Part shown: positions 6,297 to 9,492 of the stretch, piece after piece | How the letters are laid out: every line of letters begins with the position of its first letter | How positions within the stretch are numbered: the first letter of the stretch is position 1 | Assembly: GCA_937919075.1 (NCBI GenBank) | Contig: CALFOF010000326.1 | Span: 1-9,492 of the forward strand | Source: an uncultured Cyanobium sp. | Lineage (GTDB): Bacteria > Cyanobacteriota > Cyanobacteriia > PCC-6307 > Cyanobiaceae | Reading direction: 5' to 3' | DNA length: 9,492 nt | The notes under the pieces: generated by a model | Seen by the model: the letters and a program-made list of their open reading frames with translations, nothing else | Databases searched by the model: none | Told to the model about the DNA's origin: nothing | Translations under genes and position numbers: made by a program

Positions 6297-7322
6297 ATGA
6301 ACGGCCCGATCGTCGTGGCCGCCGCCCAGATCCGTCCGGTGCTGCACAGCCTGGAGGGGTCTGTGGAGCGGGTGCTGGCGGCGATCGCGGAGGCGGCCGG
6401 CCAGGGGGTGCAGCTGATCGTGTTCCCCGAAACCTTCCTTCCCTACTACCCCTACTTCTCCTTCGTGGAGCCGCCGGCGCTGATGGGCCGCTCCCACCTG
6501 CGGCTCTATGAGCAGGCGGTGACGGTGCCGGGCCCGGCGCTACGCCGCATCGCCGCCGCGGCGCGGGAGCACGCCATGCACGTGCTGCTGGGCATCAACG
6601 AACGGGAGGGCGGCAGCCTCTACAACGCCCAGCTGCTGATCGATGCCAGCGGCGCGCTGCTGCTGAAACGGCGCAAGATCACCCCCACTTATCACGAGCG
6701 GATGGTGTGGGGGCAGGGCGATGGCGCCGGCCTCACGGTGGTGCCCACCGCGCTGGGGCGCATCGGTGCCCTTGCCTGCTGGGAGCACTACAACCCCCTG
6801 GCCCGCTTCAGCCTGATGGCCCAGGGGGAGGAGATCCACTGCGCCCAGTTCCCCGGTTCGCTGGTGGGCCCGATCTTCAGCGAGCAGACGGCGGTGACCC
6901 TTCGGCACCACGCGCTGGAGGCGGGCTGCTTTGTGGTGAGTTCCACCGCCTGGCTCGATCCCGCCGACCTTGACCAGATCAGCACGGATCCGGCGCTGCA
7001 GAAGGCGTGCCAGGGGGGCTGCCATACCGCCGTGATCAGCCCGGAGGGACGCTACCTGGCGGGTCCGCTGCCGGAGGGGGAAGGGCTGGCGATCGCCGAA
7101 CTCGACCCGGCCCTGATCACCAAGCGCAAACGGATGATGGACAGCGTGGGCCACTACAGCCGCCCCGACCTGCTCGGCCTGCGCCTCGATCGCTCGCCAG
7201 CGCGTCAGGTGCAGGAGCAGGGCGCGGATGCGCCGCTGCCAGTGCTCTTGGAGACGTCGCCGCAAGCGCTGCCGGCGCCGCCGCCGCTCATTTCCATGCC
7301 GGAGGCCATGCCCCATGGCTGA
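6297..7322 (+). CDS. Nit1C-type nitrilase (carbon-nitrogen hydrolase superfamily, NitC-like)
   Basis: This 341-aa enzyme of the nitrilase branch cleaves a nitrile to the carboxylic acid and ammonia. The Glu-Lys-Cys catalytic triad is complete: Glu45 in FPETF, Lys127 in [12 protein letters not shown] and Cys161 in [11 protein letters not shown]. The CWEHYNPL context, followed by [11 protein letters not shown], is typical of true nitrilases rather than amidases. Downstream segments [19 protein letters not shown] and [12 protein letters not shown] also fit. The length is normal for the family, with a Pro-rich tail of about 35 residues ([13 protein letters not shown]). Nitrilases of this cluster in pseudomonads act on short aliphatic nitriles and are tied to cyanide assimilation; the natural substrate here is unknown. 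The ATG is 2 bp after the MSMEG_0572-type stop. The last 8 bp overlap the radical SAM gene. Its catalytic core looks intact, so activity is expected. Confidence 0.95.
   Translation: MNGPIVVAAAQIRPVLHSLEGSVERVLAAIAEAAGQGVQLIVFPETFLPYYPYFSFVEPPALMGRSHLRLYEQAVTVPGPALRRIAAAAREHAMHVLLGINEREGGSLYNAQLLIDASGALLLKRRKITPTYHERMVWGQGDGAGLTVVPTALGRIGALACWEHYNPLARFSLMAQGEEIHCAQFPGSLVGPIFSEQTAVTLRHHALEAGCFVVSSTAWLDPADLDQISTDPALQKACQGGCHTAVISPEGRYLAGPLPEGEGLAIAELDPALITKRKRMMDSVGHYSRPDLLGLRLDRSPARQVQEQGADAPLPVLLETSPQALPAPPPLISMPEAMPHG
6381..6388. repeat. HIP1 octamer GCGATCGC
   Basis: This copy lies inside the nitrilase gene, in the AAIAEAA-coding segment. Confidence 0.7.
7089..7096. repeat. HIP1 octamer GCGATCGC
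   Basis: This copy lies inside the nitrilase gene, near the 3' end. Confidence 0.7.
7301..7305 (+). promoter_or_regulatory. Shine-Dalgarno GGAGG for the radical SAM gene, inside the nitrilase gene
   Basis: GGAGG ends 9 nt before the ATG at 7315. It selects this start over an in-frame ATG at 7228, which would add an Arg-rich stretch read from the nitrilase gene in another frame. Confidence 0.6.
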
Positions 7323-8505
7323 GCCCAGCGATGCCGCCGCGCTGGCGCAGCTCATCACCGAGCTGCAGGTGCAGGGCCTCGTGGAGCCCGGGGTGCCCGG
7401 CAACAGGGGCCGCCGCGGCGGTGCCGGCCCCTCCGACCACCGCGCCCTCACCCTTGATGGCACCACGGTGATGGTGCCCGTGTACAGCAGCGCCGCCCAG
7501 CGCTCGCCCTACCGCCTGGAGGCCGGCGTCGCCGGGCTGGAGCTGCAGCGAGAGGCGCCACTGGCACCCGCCATGCCACTGGTGGTGGGGGTGGAGGCGC
7601 CGCCGGAGCCGCGTTTCTACGGCCTGCACACCGCAGACGGCACGCCGTACCGCTCGATCGCGCTGCTGCACAGCCGCGATGTGCTGGCCACCACGTTGCT
7701 GCAGACCTGCATCCGCTTCCGCGACCGCAGCCAGTCGTGCCAGTTCTGCGCCATCGAGCAATCGCTTGAGGATGGCCGCACCCTGGGGCGCAAGACCCCG
7801 GCCCAGGTGGCGGAGGTGGCAGAAGCGGCGGTGCGGCTCGATGGGGTGCGCCAGCTGGTGATGACCACCGGCACCCCCAACAGCGACGACCGCGGCGCCC
7901 GCCTGCTGGCCGAAACCGCGGCGGCGGTGAAGGCGCGGGTGAACCTGCCGATCCAGGCCCAGTGCGAGCCGCCGGAGGATCCGATCTGGTTCCAGCGGAT
8001 GAAGGACGCCGGCGTCGACAGCCTCGGCATGCACCTGGAGGTGGTGGAACCCGAGGTGCGGCGCCGCATCCTGCCCGGCAAGGCGGAGCTGAGCCTGGAG
8101 CGCTACTTCGAGGCGTTCGAGCAGGCGGTGGCGGTGTTCGGCCGCGGCGAGGTGTCCACCTATCTGCTGGCGGGGCTGGGCGACAGCGCCGCCGCGATCG
8201 TGGCCTGCAGCGAGCGCCTGATCGCCGCCGGTGTGTACCCGTTCGTGGTGCCGTTCGTGCCGATCAGCGGTACGCCGCTGGAGCACCATCCCGCCCCCAG
8301 CGCCGCCTTCATGGTGGAGATCTACACGGCCGTCGCCGAGCAGCTGGCGGCAGCGGATCTGCGCGCTGCCGCGATGTCGGCGGGCTGCGCCAAATGCGGT
8401 GCCTGCTCGGCCCTCTCGCTGTTCGAGCAGGCGGCCGCCAGGAGCGACGCCCCGTCAGCCCCATCGGCCCCACCACCGGCGGGCTGCGGCCCCTCCATCA
8501 CCTGA
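7315..8505 (+). CDS. MSMEG_0568-family radical SAM protein (NitD-like)
   Basis: This 396-aa protein is the radical SAM member of Nit1C clusters. The expected CX3CX2C motif is absent. Instead the cysteines are spaced CX9CX2C (Cys132, Cys142, Cys145 in [20 protein letters not shown]). A TIM-barrel-like body follows, with [13 protein letters not shown] (182-194), an [10 protein letters not shown] strand (213-222), [18 protein letters not shown] (239-256) and [11 protein letters not shown] (280-290), which resemble the BioB/lipoyl synthase branch. A second cluster, GCAKCGACS (Cys358, Cys361, Cys364), may hold an auxiliary Fe-S centre. The tail after residue 373 is Ala/Pro/Ser-rich and probably disordered. 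The reaction is not known. The start overlaps the nitrilase end by 8 bp with a good ribosome site, and its stop overlaps the acetyltransferase start by one base. Confidence 0.93.
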   Translation: MAEPSDAAALAQLITELQVQGLVEPGVPGNRGRRGGAGPSDHRALTLDGTTVMVPVYSSAAQRSPYRLEAGVAGLELQREAPLAPAMPLVVGVEAPPEPRFYGLHTADGTPYRSIALLHSRDVLATTLLQTCIRFRDRSQSCQFCAIEQSLEDGRTLGRKTPAQVAEVAEAAVRLDGVRQLVMTTGTPNSDDRGARLLAETAAAVKARVNLPIQAQCEPPEDPIWFQRMKDAGVDSLGMHLEVVEPEVRRRILPGKAELSLERYFEAFEQAVAVFGRGEVSTYLLAGLGDSAAAIVACSERLIAAGVYPFVVPFVPISGTPLEHHPAPSAAFMVEIYTAVAEQLAAADLRAAAMSAGCAKCGACSALSLFEQAAARSDAPSAPSAPPPAGCGPSIT

Positions 8506-9149
8506 TGTTCTTCATTGATCCCTCCAGCCACGACATCGGCCGCAGCCCCACCTCGGCGCCGGCTGTCTTCACCCCATCGGTGCGCTGGGGCCTGGGCATC
8601 GACGCCGAGGATTTCCGCCTTTCCCCCTCGGCCTGCTCCGAGCGTTTCTCCTTCCATCTGCTGCGGCCCGGCACGCCGCTGCTGGCCGGCTACTGGGACC
8701 TGCGTCGCCGCATCTTCTGCCAGGAGCAGCACCTGTTCGAAGCCTCCGACCGCGATGCCCGCGACGCGGTCGCCACCCCGATCGCGGCGATCGCCCATGG
8801 GGCCAACCGGGCGGTCGGCAGCCAGGGGGGCAGCGGGCCGGTGGTGGGGGTGGTGCGCATCCTGGAGCAGGAGCCAGGGCTCTGGTACGGCGGCCGGCTC
8901 GGCGTGGACGCCGCCTTCCGCCGCCACAACCAGATCGGCAAGGGCCTGATCTGGAAGGCCGTGACCACTGCCAACGGCTGGGGCTGCGACCGCTTCCTGG
9001 CCACCGTGCAGGAGCAGAACGTGCGCTTCTTTCAGCGTTTGCATTGGCACTCGGTGGACACCCTGGAGCTCAAGGGGCTGCCCCATCACCTGATGGAGGC
9101 CGACCTCAGCTACTACACCCCGTCGCGGGAACGCCGGCCGGTGGCATGA
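8505..9149 (+). CDS. MSMEG_0567/Sll0786-family GNAT N-acetyltransferase (NitE-like)
   Basis: This 214-aa protein belongs to the GNAT acyltransferase fold. Features are an N-terminal region with FHLLRPGTPLLAGYWDLRRRIFCQEQHLFE (50-79), a strand VVGVVRILEQEPGLWYGGRLGVDAAFRR (113-140), and the acetyl-CoA pyrophosphate loop NQIGKG (142-147), a QxxGxG/A-type motif with N in the first place. It ends with ATVQEQNVRFFQRLHWHSVDTLELKGLPHHLMEADL. It would transfer an acyl group from CoA to an amine; the acceptor is unknown. In mycobacteria the same domain is fused to an AIR-synthase-like domain in one protein (MSMEG_0567), whereas here the two are separate genes linked by an ATGA overlap. The ATG at 8505 overlaps the radical SAM stop (TGATG); no Shine-Dalgarno is visible, so coupled translation is likely. 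The upstream open frame belongs to the radical SAM gene. Confidence 0.9.
   Translation: MFFIDPSSHDIGRSPTSAPAVFTPSVRWGLGIDAEDFRLSPSACSERFSFHLLRPGTPLLAGYWDLRRRIFCQEQHLFEASDRDARDAVATPIAAIAHGANRAVGSQGGSGPVVGVVRILEQEPGLWYGGRLGVDAAFRRHNQIGKGLIWKAVTTANGWGCDRFLATVQEQNVRFFQRLHWHSVDTLELKGLPHHLMEADLSYYTPSRERRPVA
8787..8794. repeat. HIP1 octamer GCGATCGC
   Basis: This copy lies inside the GNAT gene, where it encodes part of AAIAHGA. Confidence 0.7.
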
Positions 9150-9492
9150 GCGGCATCGACCTGGCGCCACTGGCGGCGCAGCTGCGTGCCCTGGCCGGCC
9201 TGCACGGCAAGACCGCCATCCAGCGCCCTGCCGCCCACTTCCCGCACCAGCCCTTCGCCGCCCTCGGCCCGGCCGCCCTGCTCGGTGATGACGCCGCCCT
9301 GCTGCCGGCCTGCAGCGGCCGCCTGCTGCTGGCCAGCGAGGGGATGGATCCAGGCCTGCTGGCCAAGGATCCCTGGTTTGCCGGCTGGTGCGGCGTGCTG
9401 GTGAACCTCAGCGACATCGCTGCGATGGGCGGCCGCCCGCTGGCGCTGGTGAACAGCCTCTGGTGCCGCGGCGCGGCGCGGGCCGAGCCGGT
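9146..9492 (+). CDS. Sll0787-family AIR synthase-related protein, 5' part (NitF-like)
   Basis: The first 115 codons are visible and the gene runs off the right edge. The start MSGIDLAPLAAQLRALAGLHGK overlaps the acetyltransferase stop (ATGA). The PurM/SelD-type ATP-binding superfamily is indicated by LLGDDAALLP (45-54), with the Asp pair that binds metal-ATP, and by VLVNLSDIAAMGGRPLALV (84-102), the counterpart of the VNDIAAMGA motif. Superfamily members activate an oxygen, typically an amide, by phosphorylation so that a nitrogen or other nucleophile can attack (PurM, PurL, HypE, ThiL, SelD). In a nitrilase cluster the HypE parallel is notable, since HypE makes a nitrile group by dehydrating a thiocarboxamide. 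This copy is not the housekeeping purine enzyme, judged by operon and N-terminus. Confidence 0.88.
   Translation, partial: MSGIDLAPLAAQLRALAGLHGKTAIQRPAAHFPHQPFAALGPAALLGDDAALLPACSGRLLLASEGMDPGLLAKDPWFAGWCGVLVNLSDIAAMGGRPLALVNSLWCRGAARAEP

Noticed and set aside
7288..8289. Long minus-strand open frame opposite the radical SAM gene
   Set aside because: It is a His/Arg/Gly-rich shadow of a gene with clear cysteine motifs.
8322..9170. Minus-strand open frame opposite the GNAT gene
   Set aside because: It shows no recognisable fold, and the plus-strand gene there is well supported and coupled to both neighbours.

Overview
The window looks like chromosomal DNA from a GC-rich unicellular cyanobacterium of the Synechococcus/Cyanobium type. 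The grounds are: very high GC with dense, overlapping genes; four copies of the HIP1 octamer GCGATCGC, typical of many cyanobacteria; an exact GTA-N8-TAC box of the cyanobacterial nitrogen regulator NtcA; and protein families best known from cyanobacterial nitrogen-starvation clusters (Sll0783 to Sll0787 of Synechocystis). The species assignment is inference.

Layout. (1) 1-439, minus strand: a 53-aa small membrane protein whose stop overlaps (ATGA) the start of a membrane protein that runs off the left edge and looks like the N-terminus of a ClC-type chloride channel/antiporter. (2) 469-1023, plus strand: an antibiotic-biosynthesis-monooxygenase (ABM)-like domain followed by two membrane helices. 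It converges on the next operon with only 2 bp between stop codons. (3) 1026-5651, minus strand: a four-gene operon, transcribed in the order MSMEG_0569-type flavin oxidoreductase, membrane fatty-acid-desaturase-like di-iron enzyme, MetX-like alpha/beta hydrolase, GlnT-type (type III) glutamine synthetase. The first three genes overlap stop to start. (4) 5652-5811: a 160-bp divergent promoter region with the NtcA box at 5737-5750 and a -10-like hexamer at the expected distance on the plus strand. (5) 5812-9492, plus strand: MSMEG_0572/Sll0783 protein, nitrilase, MSMEG_0568 radical SAM protein, MSMEG_0567/Sll0786 GNAT acetyltransferase, and an Sll0787-type AIR-synthase-related protein cut by the right edge. 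These genes overlap or are 2 bp apart.

Regions 3 to 5 form a Nit1C nitrilase cluster. Nit1C has been linked to cyanide/nitrile nitrogen assimilation in pseudomonads, and its first gene to the nitrogen-starvation response in Synechocystis. The chemistry of most of its enzymes is not settled. The interesting feature here is the divergent arm: the oxidoreductase normally found in Nit1C is locked by overlapping start and stop codons to a desaturase and an alpha/beta hydrolase, and ends with a glutamine synthetase homologue. My working model, which is inference, is an NtcA-controlled bidirectional pathway in which oxidative, radical and acyl-transfer steps process a nitrogenous or nitrile compound, the nitrilase releases ammonia (or makes an acid), and GlnT captures ammonia or a derived amine as a gamma-glutamyl amide.

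No tRNA, rRNA, CRISPR array, insertion sequence or convincing terminator was seen.
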